Source: Diplosphaera chodatii
Lineage: Eukaryota; Chlorophyta; Trebouxiophyceae; Prasiolales; Stichococcaceae
Length of the DNA stretch: 64,000 nucleotides
Reading direction: 5' to 3'
Assembly: GCA_032358165.1 (NCBI GenBank)
Contig: JAALGY010000062.1
Span: 1,178,001 to 1,242,000 of the forward strand
Part shown: in pieces, positions 1 through 12,303 of the stretch
How positions within the stretch are numbered: the stretch's first letter is position 1
Layout: the number at the start of each line of letters is the position of its first letter
Program-made: the position numbers and the translations under genes
Notes under the pieces: model-generated
The model's database searches: none
What the model was told of the DNA's origin: nothing
What the model saw: only the letters and a program-made list of their open reading frames with translations

Positions 1-1526
1 AGAGGCCCGGCGCCGTTCTGTCCCTGCCTGACCTCTGAACCTGCTGCATCTGCCTGCTGCTGATCGCCTGACTCCTCTGCCGCCATGTGTGCTGCTGGGT
101 CCGTCCAAGCGTCTTCTACCGTCTCGTTCTGCTTCAAGGCGTTCAGTATCGAGGACTTCCCGACGCCAGAGGGGCCAGCAAACACCGAGACCTTGCCGAC
201 CAGGGCGTCCAGCAGCGGCTGCAGCCCCAGGCCGCTGTGCGCGCTGACTGTGATGGGCGTGTAGCCCCAGCTGCGCACCTGCAGCCCAGGCGGAGAGCCT
301 GTGATCCAGGTCAGTCCGCTGCGCCATGTGCCTCTGCCAATCCGGGGTTGCCGCTTGACACTCTCGGCATGCGAGCTCGTGCTACAACTCCTCCAGAAAT
401 CTGTGTATGCGGGATGCTGCTCAATTCAGTGGCGGGTCACCTGGCTGACGAGGCGCTCCAGCTCATCGGGGGCCAGCAGATCGGCCTTGTTGAGGACCAG
501 CGTCACGGGGATGCCCACGGCCTCGGCGGACACCAGGAAGCGTGTGGCGTTCGGCGGCTCGAAGGGCGGCTGTGTGTGCAGGCAGCGAAAGCGTGTTGCC
601 CGAACAGCACCTCAAGTGCATTTGGTGCGCTTTGCACAATCGAACTGATCGACATGCTGTGCAGGGTGGTGGCGAATCACTGCACGCACATTCATTCTTG
701 CATGCACAGGCAGTTGCACCTGCGCCAGTGAAAACACCATGAGCGCCTGATCGATGTTGGCGATTGCGGGGTCAGTCATGGCATTGCGGCGGTGCAGCAC
801 CTCCTGCACCATGCCTGCATGACCACGCACATGGAAGTAAGTCACTGTGCACAGAATGCGGTACAACAGCGTCTGCTTCAATTTCTGATGCACCATAAGA
901 CCAGCAAAACAGTGTATACGCTGGACGACACCAGCGTCTCTGCCTGGACTCTAGCATATCAACGCACCTCTGCCGTCCGCCCAGTCGATGCCGGTGACCT
1001 CGACCTCATCGCCTACCAGCACTGTCTGCTTGATCTTCTTCAGCAGTGTGCGCACCACGCACAGCAGCTGTGGCTGCGGTGGCGGCGTGCTACTGTCCAC
1101 GCTGAGCCGATCGATCCTGACCCGCACAAAGTTTGCCTGTGCCTGCATCACCTGTGGGTCGTGTACACGCGGTGAAAACGTTCAGTCACAACGCTATCAC
1201 GCTCATGACCCGCCGCTGCATTCTGCGACATGATGCTCATTGGGCAAACTGCAAGCAAGCCGTACCTTGCCAAAGGCGTTGGTCTCGAGGCAAACGTCGT
1301 TGCTCACAGTCTGCTGCTGCGCGGACTGCAATGATCCCGTCTCGCTCGCTGCAGCAGCTGCTCCTCGCCTTCTGGCGCGCCACCGCGTAGCATGACCATG
1401 CTCCGGTGGCGCTGCAACCGCTGACCAGCCGCGCAGGGAGATCAACGAGGTCGCCACACTGCACGTGGCTCTGTGACACAGCAGCACCTGCTGTGCGGAC
1501 CACTTGCTGAAGCAGGTGCTCATCAT
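1..1526 (-). CDS. RsgA/YjeQ-type ribosome-assembly GTPase, probably chloroplast (3' end cut by window edge)
   Basis: Circularly permuted GTPase of the RsgA family, which acts in maturation of the bacterial-type small ribosomal subunit; here a plastid role is inferred. Five exons can be read. Exon 1 (1526-1266) is a Ser/Ala/Arg-rich leader resembling a transit peptide and ends in frame at a GTAC donor. Exon 2 (1151-968) carries the OB fold with LVGDEVEVTGIDW. Exon 3 has the family segment DPAIANIDQALMVFSL. Exon 4 holds the G4 motif NKADLLAPDEL (about 475-500). Exon 5 has the later P-loop GPSGVGKSS (about 150-176). G4 before G1 is the diagnostic permuted order. The C-terminal zinc-binding region expected of the family would lie beyond base 1 and cannot be seen. 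The start at 1526 is the first Met of the frame. Confidence 0.9.
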
Positions 1527-1844
1527 TTACTGCGCAGCTGCAACATGTGCTGCTGACATGCAGCCCTGCAGCAGTGTGCAGTCTGGCAGCAATGGCTCCG
1601 CTGAGTATTGATACGATACCAGTGAAGACATACGCTACGCAAAGCGATTGTGCGGATGTGGCGTTGTGGCCTGCACCTGTGCACTACACTACCCGTGGGT
1701 CACTCGAATTAATCGACGGCATTAGGGTCACTAGACCACGACCTACTGAGTTCTGCTAGTCGATACCTACAAACCACAACGTACTATACAGATCCCGCGC
1801 TGAATGCCACACGGACCCAGAGCCATGTTGCAAGCTGTAAGGCC
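1527..1844. other. Intergenic, probable RsgA promoter side
   Basis: About 320 bases between the KIF6 stop and the RsgA start, both on the minus strand. It would hold the KIF6-to-RsgA spacer and the promoter of the RsgA gene. I see no coding exon, repeat or RNA gene in it. Confidence 0.5.
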
Positions 1845-2481
1845 TCACACAACAGCATGCTGCCGACGCAGCAGCTGGGCACGCGCCTCATAGAACCGTA
1901 CAATGTTGCGGTCAGCCACTGCGTTGCCCGTCAGCAGCGGCCTCGCTTGGGCCATGATGTCAGGGTCGACATGGGAGAAGTCGTTGACTAGTGGTTCGCT
2001 GCGGCTGCCTGCCGACCCCCCCTTGGCAGGTCGATGGTGGGAGTGTGCGCCTCCCCACCAGTACCCATGTCTCTGTGCATGCCCATTGCCGACTGTGGCT
2101 GCCAGGTTGCCCTGCTGTGCTTGAGACGAGCTGCGGTGACATCACAGAAATCAGCAAGTCGGTGAGCACAAAGAGCAATGCATGTCGAGTATTGCAGTAA
2201 TACCACTCGATAGTCAGTCAGTCATGGGTTGTCACCTGGAACCACTCGCATCATTGAAGTTGGCCACTGGCACCAGACTTGCCGCTTGCTGCGGACCAGC
2301 AGTACCAGCCGCAAGTCCTGCTGGCTGTGGGTCATCAAAATGTTGACTAGAAGCAGACTCTCGCTGGACTGACATGGACTGCACCGCCTGCTGTCTCACT
2401 GCTGCCTGAACATTCTGCACTACATCTATTTGGCTGTTGTGCTGCTGCTGCTGCTGCTGCTGCTGCTCTGTTGCTGTGCTG

Positions 2482-2526
<45 letters not shown>

Positions 2527-5500
2527 AGAGGTGCAGGTGGCTGTGTAGGGTCCTGCCCTGCCAGTGGTCCCGTCTCATGATTGTTTGTGCGGCTGCGCTG
2601 CAGCAGCATCTGTAGCTGCTCAATCTGTGGTTTGAGGTCCCGCAACCTGTTGAAAGCCTGCTTGTAGCCCTGGGTCTCCTGCATGCAGAATGGTCACGTC
2701 AAGCTGGCGGTGCAAGCACAGTGACACTTCAGAAACAATGGCGGCAAATCAGGCAACATGGCAACGGAAGGGCATCTGTTTCCCAGCAGTCCGCGACATG
2801 TACCAGCACGATTTGCTCTTTGTGCGACAGCTGTCCAGCTTCTGGCAGGACGTTGTTCCTGACTGCTACTTTCAAGCGTTTAATCTCCTGCAACATACGA
2901 ACACAAAAGGTGCATGAAATCCATTTGTTCCGCAGTGCTGTTCAGACACAGGGCTGTATGTCAGAGCCCACCTGCTTGTGTGCATTGATTGCCCGGCCAA
3001 GGGACTTGGCTTCCTGGCATCGCGCAAGAAACATGCTTTGGTGCTCCTCCGCGATGTGCGCCTGTGCGCCGTTGCTGGATGGGGAGCCTGCGCAGACCAT
3101 GGCATTGGTCACTTGCAAATTACAGGAACATTGCTGCAGTGCACCATCGACACGCCATGGATACGGCCGGGCTCGTAACATGCTTACCTCTGCTGGACTT
3201 AGATGCAGAACTCTGGTCGACTGGCAATGTGGTCTGGTCCGACACTCCGCCAACATTGCTGACTGGACTCGGTGAGGCAGTTGACCGGTTTATGCTGAGG
3301 TAGCGCTCGCGCAGTGCAGCAATGACTACATGTAAAAGGAATTTGTCTTCAACGCGCAACATGGCCTGAGAACTGTATTGTAGGTTCAGCATAGCACCAT
3401 GTTTGTTTGTACCGTTGATCATATGGCACTCACCTGTCTGCACAACGATCATGCTATCCAGTTTGATTCCAAGCTCTGCTTGCTTATCCGACAGGTACAG
3501 ATCGATCCTGCCCTGCAGGTGCTGCTGCATCTCTGGACCCATGTCTCCGCCCTCAGCTTCGCCACGGAGCAGCCTGCACGCGAGCAGGCATGTGGTGTCC
3601 CACTCACAGCCCGTGCGTGAGTCATTCACATGCAGGAGAACATGCTCACGAACCTGAGCTCAGACTTTAGCATTGCATTCTCAATCTTGAGGCGCTCCAC
3701 CACCAGCGCAGGGTCGACCTCCTCGTTCACGGTCACCTGCACAGCATGCAGTCCAGGCATGCTCACATTCCCGAGTGCCAGTGACCAGGCAGCCAGCATT
3801 CATGCTTCTGCCTGGTAAATAGTCTGGAAGGCGGGGGACCCAGGGCAATGTACCCTTGCAGTTTATCGCCGGGCCCTTGCCATTGCATCGGATCCCCCTC
3901 GTGGTGATGGTAAACAAACCCGCACCCAATCCTTTGCCCTCTGCTGACCTCGTTGGTGATCATGGCGACTCGCTGCGCAAAGCGGCAGGTGGCAACCGAC
4001 TCCTCCAGCTGCGAGGTCTCGGAGCTGATGGTAGCCAGCATTGCAGTGGTGCAATTGCCTCCCAGGCTGTCCTTCAACATTGCTGTCAGCATGCTGTTGC
4101 GGTATGGCACGTGCGGCCGCGTTAGCATGCCGTGCCCTGTGCTGCGCTCCTGAAAGCACGACGTTTCAAAAGCTCGTCTCTGTGGTTATGCAGTCACAAC
4201 CCATGCTTCACAGTGTACACAGCTGTCTTGTTGGATGCCAGTTGCGGCATACAGCACACCAGGAGCTACACCTGCAGAGCAATGATGACTTGTTCCAGGT
4301 AGTGCAGGCTGAGGTTGATGTACTTGGCTTCCTTGAGCAGCACGCCATCCGAGTTGGTGCGGCTTACACGCTCCGACCCCGCCAAGTCTACCAGATTCAG
4401 CTTCGCCTTGCGCACCAGATCTGACCCCTCCTGCAGCACCCAGGCAGATACCGCCTCAGCCACCAACAACAACCCCTTTGGTGTGCACGCGTGTTGCCTG
4501 CGAACAGCTTCGACATCCTGGCCTGCCCAGCACGAACAATGCTTCACACGCTGCGGGGCAAGGCAGGCAGGTGTCAGGACACCAACCTGCCGAGCCTCGA
4601 TGGTGATGGTGAACAGGCAATGTGAGCGGCTGGACGTCAGGTTCATCGGCGTCTCGCTTGTCACCCGGTTGACGTCTGCCAGAAACAGCTGCAAAGCAGC
4701 CACTGGCTGTTCAGTAAGATTTTGGCAGGTAGTGTGGCTGTGACTGATCGTGTGGTACATCACAAATAGTATGTACAGGCCCTCTGAGCCGGCACCGCTG
4801 CAGCAGAAGGTGGCTCGTTATGCATGCACGCACGCTGGTTCGGGTGGCCAGCAGTGGTTGCATGTTTCATTCTGTTAGGGCTCACCAGGTTGAGGGCCGC
4901 CTCCTCGGTGTCGGCGCGGTGCACCGACAGGTTGCGCAGGTGCACCTGCGCCTCCGCATCCTCCAGCATGTGCACCCGCTGCAGGTCCTCCAGCGAGCGC
5001 ACCTTGTCCCGCGCCGTGGCCAGCAGATCGTACGCGGCCTCGTTGTAGACCTCCACACACGAGATGTGCACCTGCAGCCAGCTGGAGCGTGTCGTCACCC
5101 CCAGCGACTTGCTACCTGATCCAGCCAAGCGACTGTCAAGCAACCTGATGAAGCAAGTGGCATCGAACGTGTCAGCGCATAGGAGGCTGCTGCTCACCGA
5201 GTAGGAGCTGTTGCTGCGGGCTGCCAGCTCGCTGTAGATGAGCGACAGGCTGCGCGGGATGATGCCGCGGTCCACATACCTTCAGGAGCACGTGTTGCAT
5301 TTTTAGATCGTGCACCGCCTGCCAAACGTCTGCATACTCGGTGGGAAGTGTCCTCATGCGGTGGAGTGGCAAACTCCAACATTGGGCCCGAGCCTCACCG
5401 GTCAGGCCCGCCAGTCATCGTGAAAGTCTTGCCAGAGCCGGTCTGGCCATACGCGAACACTGTGCCATTGATGCCATCCAGCGCCGCCAGAGCAATCGAT

Positions 5501-5903
5501 CTGGCAACATGGTCGAACACCTACGCGGGCAATACTCAACCAGGTGAGCATGATGGCAACTGCATGTACAGAAGCACTGCACGTGAACAGCAACAACTTA
5601 CCTGCTCTTGCTGAACCTCAACATCGAAAACTTCCGAAAATGCAAACTCTAGCACCTCCTTCTGATTGTTGATCAGCCTACACACCGCATGGACACCTTG
5701 AGCACATGTCTCGCGCAGCGCCAGCGTTCCGCAATGTGCTGCACAGGTCAGTGCACATATGGGTACCAACGGACTCACCCAGAGGAGACGTCCCTTTGGA
5801 GCTTGAACACCGCCTTGTGATCGTCAGGACTCACTAACAGGGCTGGTGCGGGCTTGCCATGTGGCCGTGCTCTCAGGAACACTCGCACTGCAGTGTCCAG
5901 CAT
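1845..5903 (-). CDS. KIF6: Kinesin-9 family motor, KIF6 type
   Basis: Plus-end microtubule motor of the cilium-associated kinesin-9 family, with an N-terminal motor of about 350 residues. The start ATG at 5903 opens [16 protein letters not shown], matching the first motor strand. Further exons give VFDHVARSI and the P-loop [15 protein letters not shown] (about 5410-5455), [21 protein letters not shown], switch I-side [11 protein letters not shown], switch [14 protein letters not shown] (about 4370-4400), the KIF6-characteristic [17 protein letters not shown], and [18 protein letters not shown]. After the motor come [17 protein letters not shown] and the coiled-coil end [19 protein letters not shown], typical of KIF6/KIF9 tails. 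A Gln- and Ala-rich low-complexity segment follows, then a last exon ending [15 protein letters not shown] and the stop at 1845. Exon edges in the tail are uncertain. Choice of KIF6 over KIF9/KLP1 rests on the [10 protein letters not shown] and DRGIIPR segments. Confidence 0.9.
2440..2526 (-). repeat. Coding CTG/CAG trinucleotide tracts in KIF6 tail
   Basis: Two runs of the same triplet lie in the tail exon of the kinesin gene. The first, about 2440-2467, is read on the minus strand as CAG and gives eight glutamines. The second, about 2484-2526, is read as GCA and gives about fourteen alanines. The short spacer between them shifts which residue the unit encodes. Confidence 0.9.
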
Positions 5904-6445
5904 TATACGCGGCGATGGTCATTGCTATGCGTAGTTCAGAAGGCTGACGTGCCTTCTCGGGACACAAGTCACCCTACGCAGGTGCCTGCTGGGCGCACAC
6001 ATCCGTTTACACACTCCGAGGAACAGCCATTGCGGATGCAATCGCGTCGCAAGCAAGATGGTTAGCAGCCGGTCTACACAACATGCAGGACTGTGACAGA
6101 TGATTGCGTGGTACACAGCCCTACACTTTGCCAAAGTAACCCTTCGAGAGAGTGGTAACCGCTGCTCTGCTGGCACTAAAGGCTAATCTCCACTAGGCTC
6201 GGACCTACTCGCACTCACGGTAGCAGGTCGATGTGCAGCTTGCTTGTTGTCACAGTTTGCCCCCGCACGCATCACTGAGTCTGCAGCAGGAAGCAGGCAC
6301 GCGTCAATTTCAGTTGCACCGCCGGCGGCCCTCTGCAACATTCTTGTTCAACTGCAGCAGAACGAAGTGAGGGGGTTGAGCAAGCGGAGGCAACCTGGAA
6401 TGCCGTCTCACTGATGGTCATCGCAGCCAGTAGCATCAGTCTAAC
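5904..6445. promoter_or_regulatory. Divergent intergenic region between KIF6 and PPKL
   Basis: About 540 bases separating the minus-strand kinesin start from the plus-strand kelch phosphatase start. By position it must hold both promoters. No convincing TATA box, repeat or small gene was recognised. Confidence 0.4.
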
Positions 6446-9400
6446 ATGGATGGGGACGGTGAAACCATGTCGCCGCTGCCTGCCCCGCGGCCCAGAGTCT
6501 TCCCTGTAAGTGGCATTTCCAGCACCCCAAGATGCGGGCACACGCTGACCGCGTTGGCTGGGCCAGATGGCGACTTGCAAGGCGCTCGTCTTGTACTCTT
6601 TGGTGAGGCTGTTGTAGGGGCTCTGCCGAGGACCTAGCCCATGGCCATCTGCACCTGCTCGACACGTGCCGGGCCTCCTTCGGCCAAGTGAGTCGCAAGC
6701 AGGCAGGCAGACATGGGCGTGAGCCCAGTGTCGTATTGCAGGTGGCGCGACGGCGCTGGAGGGGTCTCAGAAGCCTGGCGACAGTGGCCCGCCGGCGTCA
6801 CCAGGGCCCAGCTCCGGCACAGGTGGGGACCCTGCCTGTAAAGGTGTATGACAGCTCGCTTTCGCTGTCAGGCTTGGCCTGCCCTTTAAGCAAAACAGCG
6901 ATGCTGCTGTGTGGTGCAGGCATCCGGCTGGCTGGCGCGACGAGCGATGTGCACATCATGGACGTCCGCACAGGCAAGTGGGAGCGGGCCAATGTGCAGG
7001 GCGAGCCACCCTCGCCGCGGGCCGCTCACGCAGCAGCAGCAGTCGGCAGCATGGTCGTCGTACAGGTCGGCTCACACGAGCAGCGTGACATCATGGGAGC
7101 AACATGTTTCAAACCGCCAATGTTAGGAATCGACCACAACTTCCTCTGGCTGTTTGCAGGGTGGCATTGGGCCGGCTGGCCTGGCCTCTGAGGACCTGCA
7201 TGTGCTGGACTTCACAGACTTTGACAAGCCGCGCTGGCATAGGTAAGTGTCGCTGGCCACTCCGTCTGTGCAGCAATGAGAATGTACATTGCTGTTCTAT
7301 ACTGGTCTATAACAAGCTACATGCAGAACTTCAGGAAGCAAATGGTCCTGCTTCCTGCTGCGCAGAGTGGTGGTGCAAGGACCGGGGCCCAGTGCGCGGT
7401 ACGCGCACACACTGGCTCTTGTGGCCAACCGCTTCCTGGTGGCCATGGGCGGCAACGATGGCAAGCAGACGCTGGGGGATGCCTGGGCGCTGGACACCTC
7501 AGATAAGCCGTACCAATGGCGGAAGATCACAGACGCCGGCGAGACTCCTGCTGCCAGGTCAGCGGTTTCCACCGTCCAGGACGCCGTGCTGTCATCAAAG
7601 CATGTGCAACATTGACCACACTGCTGCATCAGCCACCTCGCAGGCAACGCTGCGACGCTGTGCCATCGCAGGATGTACGCCACAGCCGCAGCGCGGTCAG
7701 ACGGCTTGCTGCTGCTCTGCGGCGGGCGCGATGCCAATGGGGTGCCGCTGGGCGACGCCTTTGGGCTGGCGCGGCACCGTGACGGGCGGTGGGAGTGGGC
7801 GGCCGCCCCCGGGTCCATGCCGGTGGGGCGGTACCAGCACGGCGCCGTGTTTGTCGGCGCGCGCTTGCACATCAGCGGCGGCGCCGTCGGCGGCGGCCGC
7901 ATGGTGGACGACGCAGCCTCCGTCGCTGTGCTCGACACGGTGACGGACTTTGGCGCTGCCAGCCCAGCTGCAAGGTGTGACAGGGCACTGCTATCTTGAG
8001 CATGCAAAGTGTCCGCTTGATGCATCTACCCCTGCACTGCAACAGGCTGCGGGGGTGTGGTGCACGCCAGTGCCAGCAGGGCCAGCCTCGGAGGAGGTCA
8101 CACGGCGTTGCCGCCATGCTGTGGCCGCAGTCGGACCCTATGTGTTCATTTTCGGCGGCCTGCGCGGTAGCACACTGCTGGATGACTTTCTGCTAGCAGA
8201 CGACAGCAGCGGCACGGAGCTGTCGATCTGCGACCCGCGGTCACCAGCATGGTGAGAGATGATTGCTTGGCAATGTACTGCTGTGTGTTTCAGGCAAAGC
8301 CGTCCTGCTTCGTCATCCAGCTTACAATGTGCTGTACATGCCACTTGACGGAGTCTAGAGCTGGCGTCTAACACGTGCGCGCAGGCGGCAATGGCTGGAT
8401 GCGGAACACGGCACACAGGCAGCAGCAGCAATGCTGGCAGAGGCAGCGGCCGAGGAAGCGGCAGCAGCGGCAGCGCTCGGCGTGCGCCGCGTCGGCACCA
8501 TGGAGGACCTCACCTGCATTGATGAGGACCTTGGTGAAGGGTGAGCTCAGCTGCTGTGCAGCCTGCCGGTGCTCGCGTCAAAATCCTGGAATCGGACACA
8601 CCCTCATGGCTGGGTCGCTGGGTGGGGCCCTGCACGTGTGGAACAAAGTATGTGCATACGACCACCCGCCAGTGCTATAGCGCATGGGGTTAAACACACT
8701 TTGTGGATCCGGCTCATGGGCGGGCTGGTGGTCGTTGCAGATCAGCACAGGCAGCCCAGGCGGGGGAGGCGGAGACGCCGGCCGCCAGTCGGCCCGCGGC
8801 CCACAGCCCGTCCAGCGTGACGCTGGCGCAGGCGGGCATGGACGACCGCAGCCTGCCGCCGACGCCCGACGTGCGGCTGTACCATCGTGCGGTGGTGGTT
8901 GCGCAGGAGGCCACAGGTGTGCGATTGGTTACAAGTGCCCATTTTGCAATACGCAACACACAGAATAGTTGCAGGTATCAAGCTGTTTGTCAGGTGTAGT
9001 GAACCGTTTGGCCAGCTGTTCTGGAGCTTGCGGGTGCTGGTGCTATGACAGCGAGAGTCAGTAGGATGACAGCATGTGTTACAGACGTGTTCGTAGTCCT
9101 GGGCAACAGAACGGTGCTACTATGCAGGCTCACTGCGGGGTCTGGTCCGGCAGCTGTCCATTGATCAGTTTGAGAACGAGAGCCGGCGCGTCAGCTGTGA
9201 CTCGTCCAAGCTGTTCCAGGCGTCAGGCAGCGCTGAGGGGGGTCAGCAGCCGGGGGGCTCGCCGATGTTCGAGCGTGCGGTAAGCTGCACAGCAGTCTCC
9301 ACTCCCAGTGAATCTGCTTACTAGGCTAGATGCAAAGGCAGGTTGTTGTGTGGTCCACTGCTGCTGTGCTGGTGCAGTTTGTCATATGATATCCTCGTGC

Positions 9401-11633
9401 TGTTCAGGTGTCGGCTCCGACAGTCCACCGGCTGGTGCTGCGGGAGCTGCTCAACCCTCGGCAGTGGCGCGCTCCAGAAGACCGGAAATTCCACCTGGAT
9501 GCAGAGCAGATCAACGAGCTGTGCGATGCAGCCGAGCGCATCTTTAAGGATGAGCCGTCTGTGCTGCGCCTGCGGGGTAAGCAGCTCTGTGCTTTGACAA
9601 AATGACTTCTGCAGAATTTTACGCATGTAAGCAGCATGCTGGGTGGTCTACTCTCTCACAACTGTGCTGAGTCGTGATCCGCTGCATTGCAGCCCCAATC
9701 AAAATCTTTGGCGATCTGCACGGGCAGTTTGGCGACCTGATGCGGCTATTCGAGGAGTACGGCACGCCTTCTACAGCTGGGGACATCACCTACATTGACT
9801 ACCTGTTCCTTGGTATGCACTGATGCCATGACGAACCTGGTGGTGTGGATGTCTCCATTCTTTGATGGGCTCTCACGATCGAAGACCGCGACCGCAGGAC
9901 GACACTGTGTTGTAAGCAGGTGATTACGTCGACCGGGGAGCTCACTCGCTAGAGACCATCTGCTTGCTGCTGGCGCTCAAGATTGAGCACCCAAAGCATG
10001 TGCACTTGATACGCGGCAACCATGAGGTCAGTCGCCGTGATTTGTTTGTGCCGAAATTTTAATGTGTGCACGTCCTGGCATGCTCACGGAGCTGCAGCAG
10101 CGTTCAGCATGCACACGGCATGCAGCCGAAGATGAGTCAACCACTTGGTCTGCCAAACAGGCGGCAGACATCAACGCGCTGTTTGGGTTCCGCATCGAGT
10201 GCATCGAGCGGCTGGGCGATCCGCACGGCATCTGGGCCTGGACGCGCCTGAACGCGCTGTTCAACTGGCTGCCGCTGGCTGCCAGCATCGAGGACAAGAT
10301 CCTGTGCATGCACGGCGGTGCGCAACACACTGTGTCAGCCAGTTTCCTTTGTCCTTGCCATGGCTGACTTGCCATTATACACTACGGCCCCACTTGGAGT
10401 GTCTGCCACGCCACTTGATGTCCTATGCTGGCCATCAGTACCTCACTGCAGCAGTGCGAATGCTGTTGCGTCATGTGCAGGCATCGGGCGCAGCATCAAC
10501 AGCGTGGACCAGATCGATGCGCTGGTGCGGCCGCTCACCATGGAGCACGGCGGCATCGTGCTCATGGACCTGCTGTGGAGCGACCCCACCACCAACGACG
10601 GCGTGGAGGGGGTGCAGCCCTCGCCCCGCGGGCCGGGCCTGGTCACCTTTGGCCCCGACCGGGTCAAGGAGTTCTGCAAGGTGGGCCAGGGCCGGCTAAG
10701 GCAGTCTGCTTTGGTTGTGGTCAAGTATGGGCTATATCGCGCTCGCTGCTTGCCTGTCCAGGTAGTGTCCATTCAGTCGGGGAAGGTTGAACCCTGGTGC
10801 TGACGATCACCCATGTGGCTGCTGCAGAACAACGAGCTGCAGATGATTGTGCGGGCGCACGAGTGCGTGATGGACGGCTTCGAGCGCTTTGCGCAGGGCC
10901 ACCTCATCACCCTGTTCTCAGCCACTAACTACTGCGGCACCGCCAACAATGCGGGCGCTATCCTGGTGCGCACTTCAAGTGACCAGGCAACACCTCAGGA
11001 GCGATGTTTGTACTGTCCGTCCTGCAACTGGAAAGGTCTTGTGTGACACCTCGCTGTGGACGCTCCCACACATCGGGATGATTCCGCTCTAAGGCTTGTG
11101 TGCGGTCAAAGAACGGAGCAAAGCCGATTTACATCGTGATGCCCCAACTGGGATGTCGACGTCAACAGGTGCTGGGGCGGGACCTGGTGATGGTGCCCAA
11201 GCTCATCCACCCGCTGCCTCCCAACGAGCCGCGCACCCCGCGCTCGTCTGGCGAGGAGGAGGACATCGAGGAGGAGCCGCCCACGCCCCACCCCCTCAAC
11301 GACACCTGGATGCAGGTGCCTTGTGTGTGTCGCAGCCACATTGAGATTGCTCACCCGACAGGGGATCGGCTGCGCTTGTCCAAACTCCCCGCTGTTGTAG
11401 CTCCTGCTCAAACCCTGTGCTTCAGCCACGGGTTCAACATGCAAGTGGCAGCGCCATTGAGCGGAGCATGATCTCAGGCTTCAGTGACAGAGGCCAATGT
11501 TGCTGGTCCTGCGATGATGGTGAGCTTAGGGTTGCTCGTTCATGCGGCACAGGCAATCAATGAGGAGCGGCCTCCAACGCCGCCTAGGGGGCGGCCGCCA
11601 AACCAGGCCAACAGCCTGGCATTCTTTGAGTAG
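6446..11633 (+). CDS. Kelch-repeat Ser/Thr phosphatase of the BSU1/BSL (PPKL) family
   Basis: Plant-type PPKL: N-terminal kelch propeller followed by a PP1-like catalytic domain; in plants this family acts in brassinosteroid signalling and cell division. The start ATG at 6446 leads to [15 protein letters not shown], then [13 protein letters not shown] joined across the first intron (LF-G|GAT). Kelch blades continue through [57 protein letters not shown] and [17 protein letters not shown] linker has [19 protein letters not shown] and [20 protein letters not shown]. Catalytic motifs follow in order: [10 protein letters not shown] (about 9711), GDYVDRG (about 9920), RGNHE (about 10012), [15 protein letters not shown], then [14 protein letters not shown]. 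The C-terminal tail ends [12 protein letters not shown] before TAG at 11631-11633. All metal- and phosphate-binding motifs are intact, so an active enzyme is expected. At least a dozen introns. Confidence 0.95.
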
Positions 11634-12303
11634 CCCTCACCGGGATGCCGTGTAATGCACGGAGCTGATAGTCTGAAGTCGTACAATTCGCATACCAGCA
11701 GGCAGCATCAGGAAGTGGTACTGCATCAGAGTAGAGGGAATCCTGCCTCTGCAAAGCAGCACTTGGTCGGTTGTTCCCAAATGTAGACTTGCATATGTTT
11801 TCGTGCGATGTTTGATGCAGCCGTCATTGCTTGCTCTATGTAAGAGCATGCATGTCCACAGTCACATCTGGTGCATGCATCATGTGGATGAACCCGTCTG
11901 GTCTGCGTCGTCAAATGGTGGTCTCTTTGTGTGCCGCAGGCTGTGATGCACATAACCGTGACAAACAGTAGAGTAAGCAGATTGACTGCTGCCATGTCGA
12001 CCATCTAGAACATGGAGCAGACATGCCAGTGAATGACCCATATCACACAGGGGCCCAGGGAAGACCTTCAGTCAGACGTCGCTGCATTGGAGCCGTGGAT
12101 TGGCTATCTGCCATCTGCGTTTGAGACGATGGGGACCCCACATCTGCGCGCACAATCAAGGGGTGGAAACACACTCGTTCGTCTTGATCTCGTGGGCTCC
12201 CCATATGTGCATGCATAAGTAAACGTGCAGCGGGCCCCGCATCCAACATCATATGTTCATAGATTGAAGTTCTACCTTGAGTCTGCATCGGAGCGATATC
12301 AGC
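11634..12303. other. Intergenic between PPKL and starch synthase
   Basis: About 670 bases between two plus-strand genes. It should contain the PPKL 3' UTR and the promoter and 5' UTR of the starch synthase. A short upstream ATG with a four-codon frame occurs at about 12253, 50 bases before the chosen start. No gene, RNA or repeat was recognised. Confidence 0.4.

Noticed and set aside
7104..7943. 279-codon plus-strand frame
   Set aside because: Runs through kelch exons and introns of PPKL in the wrong frame; conserved blades lie in another frame.
11651..11655. TGTAA, the usual polyadenylation word of green algae, 18 bases after the PPKL stop
   Set aside because: Too close to the stop to be convincing, and I did not find the word at a consistent place after the other genes, so it may be chance.
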